64,000 nucleotides of DNA from Onthophagus taurus (GCF_036711975.1 NC_091976.1:25730001-25794000), one strand, 5' to 3'. Numbered from the stretch's first letter, positions 14,201 to 24,474 are shown. Notes: generated by a model not told the origin, from the sequence alone. Program-made: numbers and translations.

Positions 14201-17200
14201 ATACAATCACGTAGACAACAAATAGAATTTTCACGGACCATTGAAAATACAATTTCCCAAAGGGAAACAGGAACGAGCACCCACGCATTTTAAATTTTGC
14301 GATATCTTTATTGTAACAGTCCAAAGTGGTTTATTTCTCAATCATTCATTTCTTATCTAACACTCCCCTTAATTAAACGCCCAAATTCCAACCGATCGAT
14401 CTTATTTTAATCTTTTATTTTCTCTAACAATTGTCCCTTTTAACTTTTTTTCCAAAGTTCAATAAAATCGGCTTAACTTTTCGTTTCGTGGTGCTTTTCT
14501 CTACCGTAGGAAGAAAGGTGGAAGAGAGTCGTAGATTTTAACCTCGGACAAGTTTAGAGACCAGGTAGATGAAACGTGACCGGGAAAACTCGGCAAGTCA
14601 TAAAAAAGCCGTCGCAAAAACGGGCTTTAACCGTCAAAAGCTGCCGGAAAATACTACAGAGTTGCCCCTCCCTGTTTAGCATACAAAGTAACCACTTGAC
14701 GAGCTCTGTGTGGATTACGAGCTGGCCAGGTGTTGTCTAAATTTTCTTTAAGCGTCTCTTTTTTCACTCTCTTTTTTTCATTTTACAGTTTCAATGTACG
14801 TTGTGGCTTCATCCTCAGACTACCACTAATTACTTCTTACCAATTTATTTGCAAATTAACTTTTTCTTGATGATGTTAAGAATTAATTATGAAAATAAAA
14901 TTTTAAAAATAAGGTGCAAGGTGTAATCAAATAATCGTAACTCCGAAAGTTTTTAAGATGATTTCAAGTTTTCAGAGTGTGATTTAAAAAATGATAACAA
15001 CGATGATTATACAAAATAAGAAATGATTTATGGTCAACTACATCTTCATTAAATTTGCTTTAAAATGCAAATTTTTAAGCAAATGCTGCCGTTCCTACAT
15101 CTCTATAGCAATTGCTTATTCGAACAGGTCTCAACCTGCAAATTTAGATACTTCAACTTTTACTACTGTGTTGACGTTAATACAACACCGTGGGTTAATA
15201 AAACATTCTGTGCCATGGCAGATTCTAGTGGAAGTGACGAATTTAACAGTGATGAAGAAATTGAGAAGCGATTAATATTAATAACAAAAAAATTAGTAAT
15301 ATGAAAGCCGAAATAAAAAAGAAGTTCGACATTAATAAGATAGGCAATAAAGCTATAGTATATAAACTTTGCGAAAAATTATTATTAGTCATATTGGATG
15401 TACAGGTGTCCAAATTATCTCAGTTATTATAAAAGATAGAAAGTTGCGGCTTTCGCGAACCTGAGCTACTTTTTTGTGAAACTTACAATGGCGCAAACCA
15501 AATTTTCATAGCCCTCTTAATAATAATAATAATAAAGGTCTTATACGACTTATAATAAATCGACGAAGGGCGAGGTTCAGCCAGAAGACTGATCTTCCAC
15601 CTAACCCTTGAAACGTAAAAAAAACATATAATAAACTATATATGTATACAAAAAGGGACTAAATTTAAGAAATAAAAATTAAAAAAAAAAACAAAAGGCA
15701 GCAAAATAAAAAATCGAATTGAAGTTATTAAATTATTAAATTCGGTCGAGGCCCAAAAAAATTTTAAAAAAATGTATAATTATGTAAATTTACTCAGAAA
15801 AAGCAAACCGACTTTCTATTTTATTTTATTTTATTCTCCCCCGCAGAGGTAGACAGTCATATAGAATGGGATTCCTGGTGCTCACATTGTTGAGTCAGCA
15901 AATAGCGATGTAATTTGTTTTTAAAATTTTTGTTACTTAATTAACAGAATTCTGTTGGCAATTTATTCCAAATTAATGAACACAATGTACGTGAAAGAGT
16001 GTTTAAAAGATTCTGTTCTATGTTTTGGTACATCTAGTAGTCCCCGATATCTGACATTGATGCAGTGAATATCTGATCTAAATCGAATCTTACGGCAAAG
16101 GTAGGACGGAGTTTTTTGCACGAGGATTTTGTTGTACAACACAGCAGCATGTAACTGATGTCGATTTGCCATATTGAGCCATCCAACTATTTTAAGTTTG
16201 TACCCGTTGGACTCGCTGCATATATCGAGCTCTAAGGTGTGGCCCATAACGGACATCACAGTAGTACGGTTAGACGGATTTTAATGTTTTATATCTTTAT
16301 ACAGGGTGTATCAGGTATGAGTAGAAAATCAAAATTGTCCCATTCTTTGTGCTTCTTAAGATATGATACGATAAAGTTAAGGATTCACAAGTTTGAGTAC
16401 TACTGGTTAATGAATTATACTAAGCAGGCTTTGCTTTGCAATTTGTTATTTGTTTCTAGTTTTGTAATTTTGTTGTTCAATTTTCACATTGAAGAGTGAT
16501 AAAACAGAAGTGATAAATTTATTCGTATAAAGTAAACAACCTCTAAAAAAATATCTCAAAAATGCCTTTATGTGTCAAATTAAAGCTATATACATAAGCA
16601 AAGCCTGCTTAGTATAATTCTTTATACAGCAGTACTTAATCTTTCAAACCCTTAACTTTATCGTATCATATCTTAAGAATGGCAAAGAATGGGACATTGT
16701 GTTATAAGAATTTTTTATTCACAAAAATAACTCCCTATATATGCCCGTTCGAAATATTTAAGAATTTTGATTAAAACACAAAAGCTACTTAGTCAAATAA
16801 GTCAATTATCTCTTAAAAGAATTGAAAACGACTCACCGATTGGATGTTGTTTCCTTTGGATTTTACTTCGACGCTCAGCTGGAAAGAAAAGATAAATAAT
16901 GTATTGTGACACAAAAAATAAATTAATACGATCATAAATTAATATAATCGATGGCATAAATATAGCACGTATTTATCACTTAATTCAAGTAATAAGTTTT
17001 ATTTTTCAAAACTACTTTATCACCCCTAAATGCCCGCACATCAACTAAAATGCGTTATTAGCGACTCAACTTCCAAACATCCCCTCCTTAATTTATTGTG
17101 TGAAAAAGGAATACTGGAGGTGAACAGATTCTTTTATACTGTTTTTAAGAATACTATATATGTTAGAACTTTTGAAAATACTGCTATCGTGTACAAACCC

Positions 17201-20200
17201 TGGCCATTGACAGTCTACGCTAGTAAAAATTTCTTTTGCATTACATGTTGCCTGTACGTTAATACTGGGGTATCTTTTTCAGTTTATATATTCATCTCCA
17301 AACTCATGAAACTTTGGAATTCTAACATGTGTGCAGTCTATCGCACCGATGGCAGTTGGACAACGGTATCTCTCTGAACATAACAGTTTAGCTTCTGCAA
17401 AATCTTCAGCACTTCTAGGAAATCTAATGAAAATATTAGCTTTTTCCAAAACTGCATGGTTTACGGAAGTAAATGTCTTACAGACAGTACTCTGATAAAT
17501 ACCGAGTTCTTCAGCTACAGAATTTTGAAACCCCGGATCAGATAACTGTCGCAGAAAGATTTTCATCTGCTGTATAGGTGATAATGCAGCACCTCGCCTT
17601 TCACCACTATCAGTCAAAAAGTAATTTGCTAACCATTCAACATTTTCGCGATCAAACCGATATTGAAATCATCGTCTCTGCAATTTTTACGCACATTCAT
17701 ATATTCAGCCATAATTAAAAAGGCTTAAATGAATAGGAACTCACGTGTATGCCGTAGAGATTCAAAGTTGACTATACAAGCAAATGATGCAGGATGTCGA
17801 CCTACCTTACAAATATGTAAGCAATTGCCATACTAGAAAAAGCAATTTCTTAGTTTATTCATAACATTTTAAGCATTCATTTTTAAGAAAATAATTCGAC
17901 TAGAAGCAATTTCTGCACTTTTAAACAATTGCTAGCAGCAAGACTAATCACTTCAATTTTTATTCATTGGTTTTCAAGTATTTGCTTTGATTTTGCAAGA
18001 AAAAGCAATTGCTAAATTTTTATTCATTAGGGCCAATGTTTATGGAAATTAAAAAAATATTTATGGAACATTAAATCTTCATCAAATTTGCTTTAAAATA
18101 CCTTTTATTTCATGATGATATCTCAATTCGTTCCTGAGATACGATCTTTTAAAATTTATATTTCATATTCATAACAACCAAAAATGCAGAGATTTATTTA
18201 AAAAATCATAACAACGATGATTATGGAAAATAAGAAATGATTTGTGGTGCATTAAATCTTTATTAAATTTGCTTTAAATTTCTTTCTATTTCATGATGAT
18301 ATCTCAATTAGTTTTTGATATACGATTTTTTTAACGTTTTCTTAAAATTTCGAATAATCAAACATGTTAAGTTGGATTTAAAAAATCATAATAACGATGT
18401 TTATGAAAATTAAGAAATTATTTATGGCACATTAAGTTAAAAGTTATGGTACACTTAGCCTTTAAATAGTTTAAAATTGTTCCCAATAGTTCGCAATTTC
18501 TCATTGAATCAAGAAAAGAAGTTAAAGTTAGTTTTAGTTTTAAATCTAACTAAATCTAACAATCTGGAAAGGATTTCAAACAAGATCCGTGGTCCTCACA
18601 AACAAATCCCTTCGACTATGAATTACCATTACGTATTCCGCATACTATTTACTACCACCAGGCGTCAGTTCAACGAGGGGATTTATTCTATGTATACTTT
18701 TACGATGTAGAAACCATTCGGTTTCGTCTAAAACCTATTGAAAATCAATGTTTACATGTAGATTTATGGGTTATATCATATGGGTGGATGCGTTTGAATG
18801 CAACATGTTAACCGATTTCGTTTCCCAGTTGTATAAAAGTCTATTTTTAGCAAATTCTATTTGTTTTCTTTTTTTTAGGTTATACGAATGTTATTCGTCA
18901 TCGTGGCGGAATTTTTCGTTTGTTGGGCCCCCCTTCACATAATAAACACGTGGTACGTGTTTTATCCGGCTGCCGTGTACCAATATGTTGGAAGTACCGG
19001 GATTTCACTAGTACAACTTTTGGCTTACATCAGTTCATGTTGTAACCCTATAACTTATTGTTTCATGAATAGAAAGTTTCGACAAGCATTTCTTGGAGTT
19101 TTTCATTGCTGCAGGTAAGTAGTCGATCCAACTAACTAATCACCTAATTTGCTTTACACAGCATTATTACCCTGTCATTTTCGATACAATGAAATTAGAA
19201 CTAGATGGAATAGCCCCTTGATTTATTACTGTTATTAATCAAGACGTTTCACATTAATAATGTATCAGGGAATTTATTTGTACACTCTTGATATGTTGAG
19301 ATAGACCATGTAATATTTCGCAACTAAATCAGTAACAGACGAAGGCACAAGATATAACACGATATTCGTTCTATTTTCAATACAGGAAGCCCTTACGAGT
19401 TGTCAACGAGACCGACGGCATCCCCAGAGACAATCCGCGTAAAAATATTCAAACTTATATGCATCGAAGGTGTTCGTTCCATTTAGATTGCGTGCACTCG
19501 CAGTTTTGCCCATCCGTGCTAAATCCGACAACGTCAACATCTTTTCTCGTGATATTTTCAATTTTTTATTACTCAAGAAATAAGGAAATTCTTACCCAAG
19601 TATTTTTAAACTATTTTTCGTGGCTATTGAATTCGCAATTAATGAAGACATAGTGATGAATATGTGACATGTGTTGTGAATTTCTCGTATCTTGTTCGCT
19701 GTCAGCTTTGGGCGACGGAGAAGCACGTTATCCCACATAGCATCCTGTGCACTTATGCATTGAAGGCAGGAGCACTCACTCGACATGCCGAGGATCCCTG
19801 CAGGACATGGAACTTGGGTGAAACTCAAGTAGTATGACGTGGACGTTTTCATTATGTTCTCTATATACTAACAATTTCAAAATATTGAGTCTATTTAGTA
19901 ACGAAATTATTTAACTAAAATAACCTTTTCGCCTCTTTGGAATGTATAAACATAGGGCTTATTCTCCTTGAAGAGATTTAATTAAATTAATCCACGTTCT
20001 CGCTCTAAAAGCCTTCTCTTTGTGACCATGTTATTCGATAACTTTAGATGGAACCATCTTTGATCTACGAGGCTAATAGTAAAATAGTAATTAATATTTA
20101 ATTCGCGTAACGAATAAAAAAATCTTATTAGTATTTACACTAAAGCAAACATAAAGCTTTTGTAGCAAGTTGTATTTTGTCGTCGACAAGATTTATATTT

Positions 20201-23200
20201 TTTCTCAAGTCCACTTCAAAGAAAATCGATATTCCATTATCGTTTTTCCTCGGAAGGTTCAGAGAATACCTCCGTTTATTTTTGTACGTAGAGTTTTTTT
20301 CGAGAGAAATAAACAAAGCTCAACGTCCATTTTAGTTTTTATTCCCTCTTTAAATTTCTGGAAATTTAAACCAAAAAAAAAATAATAAAAAATAAAGCCT
20401 TTTGCGTTTGTGTTTTAGAATGTGCTGTTGGTGTCGAGATGTAGAAGATACAGGAACTCCCGGTAGTAATACCCGCAGGAATGGAAATGGGAAGATGGCG
20501 CAAAACAATTCTGACATTTCTGGAAATGATTCTACGGTTTACGTCGGTAGAGCGAGTACTTTAGGTAGATCTGGTAAGTAAATTCATAAAAATCAATTAA
20601 AAGTTACGATCACTTAATCTACCATATAAAACCGCTTAACCAAAAGTTCGGTCGAGCATTAATACTTCGGATTAGTGGATGCTTCATGGAAAACTTCGCG
20701 TCCGTGAAAATGCATATTCATCAAAAACCGCGCGAGATACTCAAAGAAAACTATACGCTCTCGCCTGAAAAAAAAAAGGACGAAAATAAAAATTTTATCC
20801 TGAAATTAAAAATTACAACGAGAAATTTTTTCGTTGTTTTCTTCATTTCCGCTTCCGTGCTTTTTTTAAAGGTCAGACGACGAGTGTTTATTTAAAACCA
20901 CTCGCAACGTACTTGTACGAACTTATTTACGTAGTTAATAGGATTTGAACGAATTCCCAATGTCGGATGTGTTTGTGGTTTTATCAGGACGAGACCACAT
21001 CCCCTTTTATATCACCGATGTTATTTCAGGAATCGGTCTGGAATTTACGGTTATCCCACCATCATCTGGTTTAAATTACATACTTATACATAGTTTTTGA
21101 ATATAAAGTGTAAAATTAAAGTATTAAATTTTAAATTAGAAACGAATTAGGTTACATCGTGAACCAAGAAAACTTTTCAGAATCAATGTAAAGATCAAAT
21201 TTTAAAGTTGTCTAGTTTGTATGTAAATTTAACCTTTTATTTTTGTGGGTGGATTTTGAAGTTTTCGTTTTTTTAAATAAATAATTTCCAAGAAAATTTC
21301 TAATAAGAAAATTAGTTCATGTTATGTATTGGTATTTTCTAAAATGCTCTTTCAATGAATTTCCCTTCACAATCAATCAATAAAATAATTAAGCAAGATT
21401 ATGTCTCCACAACTGTACCAAATGTACATTTTTGAGTGATTAAATAATTTCCAGAAACTAACCTGATGGACAGTGACCATGTTACATCATCAACCCGTTT
21501 CTGTCCACTTCTGGACATAGCATATCGAGGCATCTCCAGTCCTCCCTGTTCTGAGCTATTACGACCTAGTTTGTTGCTATTCTTCTGAGATCATCTGTCC
21601 ATCGAGTCGGTGGTCTACCCCGACTGCGTTTATCTGCTCTCAGTCGCCATTCCAGGATTTTCTTCGTCCACCTGCCATCTCTCAGTCTAGCCCGTGTACT
21701 TTTTGCATGTGTGTTGTGGCTTTTCTAACATTTTTCTGACTTCTTGAAGGTCTTCTGATATTAAGACTATACCATCCGCAAATCTGAGATCGACCATAAT
21801 ACCCTTATTTTCCCAAACTAAAGTTTTGAATGAGTGTTCTAGAACTGCCGGTCGTGAATAGTTTTGAAGATATTGTATATTGTATCTCCCTGTCGAATCC
21901 CACTTTTTAACCTCCTTTGATCATGATACAACTGGCTTTAGCTTTGGCCGTTATGGTCCTTTACAGAGTATATTTCTATCTCCTTGAATTGTTGGGACTA
22001 CGATATCAAAAATGTGGTATTGTCCATGCCTCTAGAGGTGGCTCTAATGGTACTAAGTGGTGTGATGACGGAGGTAGATTTTCCTTAGTTTGATGTAAAT
22101 GAGATGTTACAGTAGTTGGAAATGAAAAGTTTAAGGTTGTCTAACCATGTCTTAAAAAACATATCTTTGGCACATTATTTCTTCTTATCATGATATCACC
22201 GTATCCAAACTTCGTCACCAAAGATCGTACATAATTCGAAGGTGGTTGGAACCTCGTTACTATTTAGCATAAGACAAAAATATACTTCATGTATTAGTGT
22301 TAGCTAAAATGCTCTTTCAACGAATTTCCCTCCACAATCAATCAATAAAGTGCATTTTTGAGTGATTAAATGATTTCCAGAAACTGATGGACAGTGACCA
22401 TGATACATCATCAGCCCGTTTCTGTCCACTTCTGAACATAGTATACCAAGACACCTCCAGTCCTCCCTGTTCTGAGCCATTACTCTTCGTCCACCTACCA
22501 TCTCTCAGTCTAGCCACGTATCCGACCCATCTCCATTATAGCCCCGCAATACGTACGATGATGTCCTCCACGCCCGTTCTTCTTTTCACTTTTTCATTTT
22601 GGATACGGTCTCTCAAGGACAACCCTAACATGGATCTTTCCATTCTGCGTTGTGTCACTTGTAGTTTTCTTAAAATCGGTCTTAAATATGTCCCAAAGTT
22701 TTCCATAAGCTGCCCAACCTAAGGTTATTCTTCTCGAAAGCTCGCACGTCTGATTATCTCTACCAATCCGGACTTCATGGCCAAGGTATATGTATTTCTC
22801 AATGATTTCGATATTCTCGTTTTGGAGATATTGTATCTCCCTCTCGAATCCCTCTTTTTAACCTCTTTTGACCATGGTTACTAATTACAACTGGGATAAA
22901 GACTGCACTAGGGAGGAGGACTACCACCTATAGAAGAAAGTCAAAAAGTAGATAAGTACCAAGGTAAGATTGAATGGGGGAGATGAAAAAAATAGAGTAT
23001 AGATCAGAATATTGGGTCCATATTGGACTGGGATTGGCTAAGAACAATGACTGAATTCATCATCCATTGTAGTCTGAAACGATCGGAAGTCTCCTTGTTG
23101 TGAACACCTTCTATCTACTCCTAGCAACACACCGATTTCACCAATGTTGGACTTCCGCACACCGGAAAGCTGATCAATAAGACTTTAATAACTTTCTTCG

Positions 23201-24474
23201 AGTTAACCAGGCAGATGAGTTTAGGCAGGTGTTATATTAACTAACAAACATTTGTTGAGTATTACATTGACCGTAACGGCGGTCCTTGCTCACTGTCGAA
23301 GAAAAATGGCAAATAGATGCGACCGTGCCAAAATCTGCATCAAATACTGACTCGCTCTGGGTGCATGAACTTCTCAATTTTTCTCATTCACATGGCCTTC
23401 GATGTGGAAATAGGCTTCATCTGAAAAGAGTGACCTGACAACAATGTTGTTGTAGGATATTGTATATTCACTGGGTGGAGGCTGCTCTTCGGGACATTTG
23501 GGTTGGACTTCGTAACAACTAGGCGCGATGTTTTTTTGGTAATCTCTTAAGCGGAGCATATTTAGACAGGCTTTTATCGTTATGGTCCTTTACAGAGTAT
23601 ATTTCTATCTCCTTGAATTGTTGGGACTACGATATCAAATGTGGTATTGTCCATGGCTCTAGAGCTGGCACTGATGGCACTAAGTGATGTGATCACGGAG
23701 GTAGATTTTTCTTAGTACTATTCATTATGTATTTGACGAGATGTACTTTGCTCCTCAGTTGTCTCATAGCAATTACAACATGATACCCACAAGACGTGAG
23801 TTATTCGGAGGACTAATCTAGAAAGGCTAGATACTTCATCTTACGTGATCTTGGAAAAGTTTAAGGTTATCTAACCATAAAAAAACATATCTTTGGAACA
23901 TTTATTTCTTCTTATGATGATATAGGGTCTACATATATTCTTAATATTTCAAGCATAATCAACGTATCTAAACTTCATCAGCAAAGATAGTACATAATTC
24001 GAAATTGGTGGGAAGCTCGTTGTAACTCGTTACTATTCAACATAAGACAAAAATATAAGATCATAGAATTATGTGTACAGCTATGTTACGTATAGTATAA
24101 ATTCATCCATACATCCGCGGACTAGATAGCTCTATACACTCTTATTCCTATGATTAATCAATATCGACCTCAGGTTTGCCGAGATGTAGGCGTGGTTCAT
24201 TTGTACGGAAAGATGGACGTCCATCAATCGCTGCAGGTACTTGCGCATTGTAATTACCTGTTGATGATATATAGCCAGAAAGAAAACAACTCCGTCACAA
24301 TCAAACTTTAAGAATCATATTATAAGTCCATATGATAACCTTTATAAATTTGGTTATTATTATTATTATTTTTTTAGAGATTCTGGTTTTGGAGGCAGAA
24401 GATCGTGTTTAGCAGCGGTTCGGATTGTCCAACTGTTGCAGGAGTATCGGCCTCGACAAGTGCTTCCCGACTAG
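2037..24474 (+). CDS. Sulfakinin/cholecystokinin-like receptor (class A GPCR), 3' part, seven exons
   Basis: This neuropeptide receptor acts at the plasma membrane; in insects the family (Drosophila CCKLR) binds sulfakinins, which control feeding and satiety. Exons: 2037-2219, 12402-12670, 13929-14147, 18879-19114, 20419-20573, 24174-24236 and a last exon from about 24380. All junctions are GT-AG and the phases agree throughout. Visible parts are the end of extracellular loop 2 with its Cys (HKCREVWP), TM5, an intracellular loop 3 of more than 160 residues rich in Ser/Thr/Asn, TM6 (FVCWAPLHIINTW), TM7 with NPITY, and a cysteine-containing tail. The motif KKKVIRMLFVIVAEFFVCW at the TM6 border is typical of CCK/sulfakinin receptors. 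TM1-TM4 and the start codon lie outside the window. The end is uncertain: the chosen acceptor (after 24379) gives a 31-residue tail ending at 24472-24474, while the acceptor two bases upstream gives a shorter tail. Confidence 0.85.
2220..3559. other. Receptor intron, no recognised feature
   Basis: AT-rich intron sequence after the TM5 exon. A short less AT-rich patch with several CpG lies at about 2380-2460. The open reading frames here are short and match nothing I know. Confidence 0.5.
3560..6890. repeat. Satellite array, ~355-bp period made of two ~178-bp halves
   Basis: The landmark GAGATATCCCAAATTGGTAG and close variants recur at about 3907, 4264, 4621, 4975, 6100 and 6456, that is about every 355 bp. 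Each unit has two related halves: one has AGATATAACTCACTTCCTAA, the other AGATATAAACCACTTCCTAA. The array is interrupted by a Penelope-like fragment at about 5240-6091 and decays toward both ends. It sits in the intron between the TM5 exon and the loop-3 exon of the receptor. Confidence 0.85.
5240..6091 (+). mobile_element. Penelope-like element fragment with GIY-YIG endonuclease part
   Basis: A stretch with different composition from the satellite around it. Plus-strand translation gives a polar linker, then FKRYEISEIQFAKYNNNKIG, then CTDCNKIYIGESKQHLKKRI, then HKFDFENPKILTNKN. This order (connector, C-x2-C followed by YIG, Arg-rich helix, HKFDF block) is that of the C-terminal GIY-YIG endonuclease of Penelope-like retroelements. 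Only this 3' part is present and the copy is not intact. It appears to have inserted into a satellite unit, because the satellite breaks off at about 5240 and resumes at about 6092. Confidence 0.7.
6891..8734. other. Receptor intron with two patches richer in CpG
   Basis: There is no gene I recognise. Two patches stand out from the AT-rich background: about 7060-7620 and about 7990-8360. The second has frequent CG dinucleotides (for example ACGATACGTGACGCGAACG), few A/T runs and no transposon signature. They could be intronic enhancers or old exons; open frames there have no recognisable product. Confidence 0.4.
8993..9610 (+). mobile_element. Tc1/mariner-like element inserted in the LINE
   Basis: It starts TATACAGGGTGATTTATTAG. 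Plus-strand translation near 9500-9605 gives HPDLNPLDFYLWDHMKQIVY and INTREQLLNRVQMAA, the C-terminal block of IS630/Tc1/mariner transposases. Only the end of the transposase is left. The right terminus could not be fixed. Confidence 0.65.
9615..9830. repeat. Pyrimidine-rich tract
   Basis: About 215 bases of almost pure C/T blocks (CTCTCTTATCTGCATCC, CCCTCCCCCCCCC). It lies between the mariner fragment and the LINE RT. It could be an expanded simple repeat; there is no coding evidence. Confidence 0.6.
10166..10850. other. Receptor intron, nothing recognised
   Basis: There is no recognisable gene, element or repeat. A short inverted match near 10330-10425 (GGAGGAGCCGGAAATGT against ACATTTCCACCACG) is too weak to call. 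Confidence 0.4.
10851..11380. repeat. Diverged tandem repeat, ~200-bp units
   Basis: CATTACAAGTTGTCTGGTCAAC, CATTATAACTTTACTGGTCGAC and CATTACAACTTGTTTGATCAAC begin three diverged units. Each is followed by a segment with CTCAACTGCAA or a variant, and two contain TTAGTTCACCATTAG. The units are old and differ in length. Confidence 0.55.
11530..12010. repeat. Minisatellite, ~22-24-bp unit
   Basis: A chain of variants of GCAGTATCTAGTCWTCTGCAA, with about fifteen recognisable units. It is broken by a non-repeat segment at about 11815-11925 and resumes after it. It lies in the receptor intron about 400 bp before the loop-3 exon. Confidence 0.8.
12402..12670 (+). CDS. Receptor exon: intracellular loop 3, first half
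   Basis: It follows TTAG and ends ACAG/GTTTGA. The first two bases complete the codon left open by the TM5 exon; the exon then runs 89 codons and ends in phase 0. The product is hydrophilic and rich in Ser, Asn and Thr with a GGGGSG run and a basic end (RNKKQAVKKWLMKG). Its base composition is clearly richer in GC than the surrounding intron. Confidence 0.85.
12671..13398. other. Receptor intron, nothing recognised
   Basis: AT-rich intron sequence with no repeat or gene that I recognise. Confidence 0.4.
13399..13722. mobile_element. Possible pogo/Tigger-type MITE
   Basis: The right end in reverse complement reads TACAGTAAAACTTCGATATA and the left end reads TACGAGGTCGATATAACGAC; both run into CGATATAACG, the look of pogo/Tigger inverted repeats. 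The interior (about 13500-13640) is an inverted copy of the repeat seen at 18030-18440. Confidence 0.45.
13929..14147 (+). CDS. Receptor exon: intracellular loop 3, second half
   Basis: A phase 0 to phase 0 exon of 73 codons between TTTAG and GTAAGA. It starts VSLPGNASRGYCNYSS and ends MDKSIEAKKK, whose lysines join VIRMLF at the base of TM6 in the next exon, as in CCK-type receptors. A 68-codon open stretch in another frame covers the same bases but is not used. Confidence 0.88.
14148..15060. other. Receptor intron; less AT-rich patch at 14500-14760
   Basis: The patch at about 14500-14760 has many CG and GC dinucleotides (for example CCGTCGCAAAAACGGGC) and no transposon signature. The open frames are short. 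A regulatory element is possible but not shown. The rest, including 14940-15060, resembles the repeat at 18030-18440. Confidence 0.35.
15525..16290 (-). mobile_element. LINE 3' end with (TTA)n tail
   Basis: The minus strand over 15963-16259 encodes NRHQLHAAVLYNKILVQKTP, then RFRSDIHCINVRYRGLLDVP, then KHRTESFKHSFTY. This is the conserved stretch after the RT in many insect LINEs (HxxxLLxKIxxxxxPxYL then TRxxxxLxVPxxRTxxxxxSF). At the low-coordinate end the strand finishes in a TTATTATTA run, a typical LINE tail. Only the 3' end is present. Confidence 0.7.
16298..16741. mobile_element. Foldback MITE with TATACAGGGTG terminus
   Basis: The left arm has TTGTCCCATTCTTTG, TAAGATATGATACGATAAAG and TACTAAGCAGGCTTTGC; the right arm carries their complements in reverse order (GCCTGCTTAGTATAATTC, CTTTATCGTATCATATCTTA, CAAAGAATGGGACA). 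The arms are about 150 bp, with a loop of about 110 bp. The left terminus TATACAGGGTGTA resembles those of the elements at 8993 and 59695. Confidence 0.75.
17093..17700 (-). mobile_element. PIF/Harbinger transposase (HARBI1-like), broken
   Basis: Minus-strand translation gives NVEWLANYFLTDSGERRG, then LSPIQQMKIFLRQLSDPGFQ, ELGIYQSTVCKTF (helix-turn-helix), IGAIDCTHVRIPK (first catalytic Asp) and, after one in-frame TGA at about 17277-17279, KRYPSINVQATCNAKEIFTS and WPGFVHDSSIFKSS (second catalytic Asp). The order matches HARBI1/Harbinger nucleases. The C-terminal third with the catalytic Glu is missing and the N-terminus is frameshifted. Similar A/T-rich sequence with AGCAATTGCTT at about 15066-15120 and 17985-18025 may be the inverted ends, so a parent element of about 3 kb holding the LINE and the foldback is possible. 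Confidence 0.8.
18030..18440. repeat. Two-unit tandem repeat also found at 13.5 and 14.95 kb
   Basis: Units of about 190 bp with TCATGATGATATCTCAATT, followed by GAKATACGAT and ATCATAAYAACGATG. One inverted copy lies at 13500-13640 and a partial copy at 14940-15065. All are in receptor introns. Confidence 0.65.
18879..19114 (+). CDS. Receptor exon: TM6, extracellular loop 3, TM7
   Basis: The exon begins GTTATACGAATG in phase 0 and ends with two bases of an Arg codon before GTAAGT. It encodes TM6 with the FVCWAPLHI core (CWxP toggle region), the loop YPAAVYQYVGSTG, TM7 (SLVQLLAYISSCCNPITYCF, the NPxxY signature as NPITY) and the start of helix 8 (NRKFRQAFLGVFHCC). This is the strongest evidence for the family call. 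Confidence 0.95.
19115..20418. other. Receptor intron with a possible alternative exon
   Basis: Apart from 19386-19653 (listed separately) I see nothing. A minus-strand open frame over 19592-19852 has a coding-like composition, but its product (start MKTSTSYYLSFTQVPCPAG) matches no family I know and has no supporting splice sites. Confidence 0.4.
19386..19653 (+). CDS. Possible alternative terminal exon of the receptor
   Basis: An AG at 19384-19385 (ATACAG) is followed by sequence that completes the Arg codon left by the TM7 exon (AG+G) and stays open to a stop at 19651-19653. It would encode KPLRVVNETDGIPRDNPRKN and a Cys/His-containing stretch. Codon composition in its first 100 bases is less AT-rich than the intron. 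There is no family support, so treat it as a candidate for alternative splicing only. Confidence 0.25.
20419..20573 (+). CDS. Receptor exon: cytoplasmic tail
   Basis: It follows TTTTAG; its first base completes the Arg codon begun in the TM7 exon, then MCCWCRDVEDTGTPG follows. It ends TCTG/GTAAGT with one base over. The cysteine cluster just after helix 8 is a plausible palmitoylation site. The rest is polar (NTRRNGNGKMAQNNSDISGN). Confidence 0.8.
20574..21329. other. Receptor intron, nothing recognised
   Basis: There is no repeat or gene that I recognise. An open frame over 20686-20895 is Lys-rich and unsupported. Confidence 0.4.
21330..22880 (-). mobile_element. LINE remnant, two partly overlapping copies
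   Basis: On the minus strand, 21720-21800 encodes VDLRFADGIVLISEDLQEVR, an RT catalytic block in which the second Asp of FADD is Gly. Downstream blocks occur twice: AQNREDWRCL near 21515-21550 and again near 22420-22460. The NEKVKRRTGVEDIIVRIAG block (22530-22600) precedes the second. These are C-terminal blocks of RTE-like LINEs. The repeated flanks (GCTCTTTCAAYGAATTTCCC at about 21348 and 22310) show two insertions or a duplication. Neither copy can be active. Confidence 0.7.
23030..23572 (-). mobile_element. Tc1/mariner (IS630)-type transposase remnant
   Basis: Minus-strand 23374-23559 encodes NNIVVRSLFSDEAYFHIEGH followed by VNEKN, the catalytic SDEA block with its GHVN follow-up. Lower coordinates add HAPRASQY and ARTAVTVN, which match the next blocks of the family (HPQRVTVW and GxAVTVNG). 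The frame is broken in several places. Confidence 0.7.
23573..24060. repeat. Second copy of the 21950-22290 LINE-associated repeat
   Basis: TTATGGTCCTTTACAGAGTA, TGGGACTACGATATCAAA, TGTGGTATTGTCCATG and CACGGAGGTAGATTTT (CACGG as GACGG at 22060) recur here in the same order as at about 21950-22090, and AAAAACATATCTTTGG follows in both. The copy starts exactly where the mariner remnant ends. Confidence 0.7.
24174..24236 (+). CDS. Receptor exon: tail, 21 codons
   Basis: It lies between CTCAG and GTACTT; the phase at both ends fits its neighbours. It encodes a basic stretch, GLPRCRRGSFVRKDGRPS. If the donor is not used, reading continues GTCAL and stops at once, which would be an alternative short C-terminus. 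Confidence 0.65.
24380..24474 (+). CDS. Receptor last exon (probable)
   Basis: After a T-rich tract the acceptor TTTTAGAG offers two AGs. The downstream AG gives DSGFGGRRSCLAAVRIVQLL and a stop at 24472-24474; the upstream AG gives an 11-residue tail ending near 24413. A third frame stays open to 24596 but would need a phase-0 junction that the upstream exon does not offer. The choice is an inference. Confidence 0.45.
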
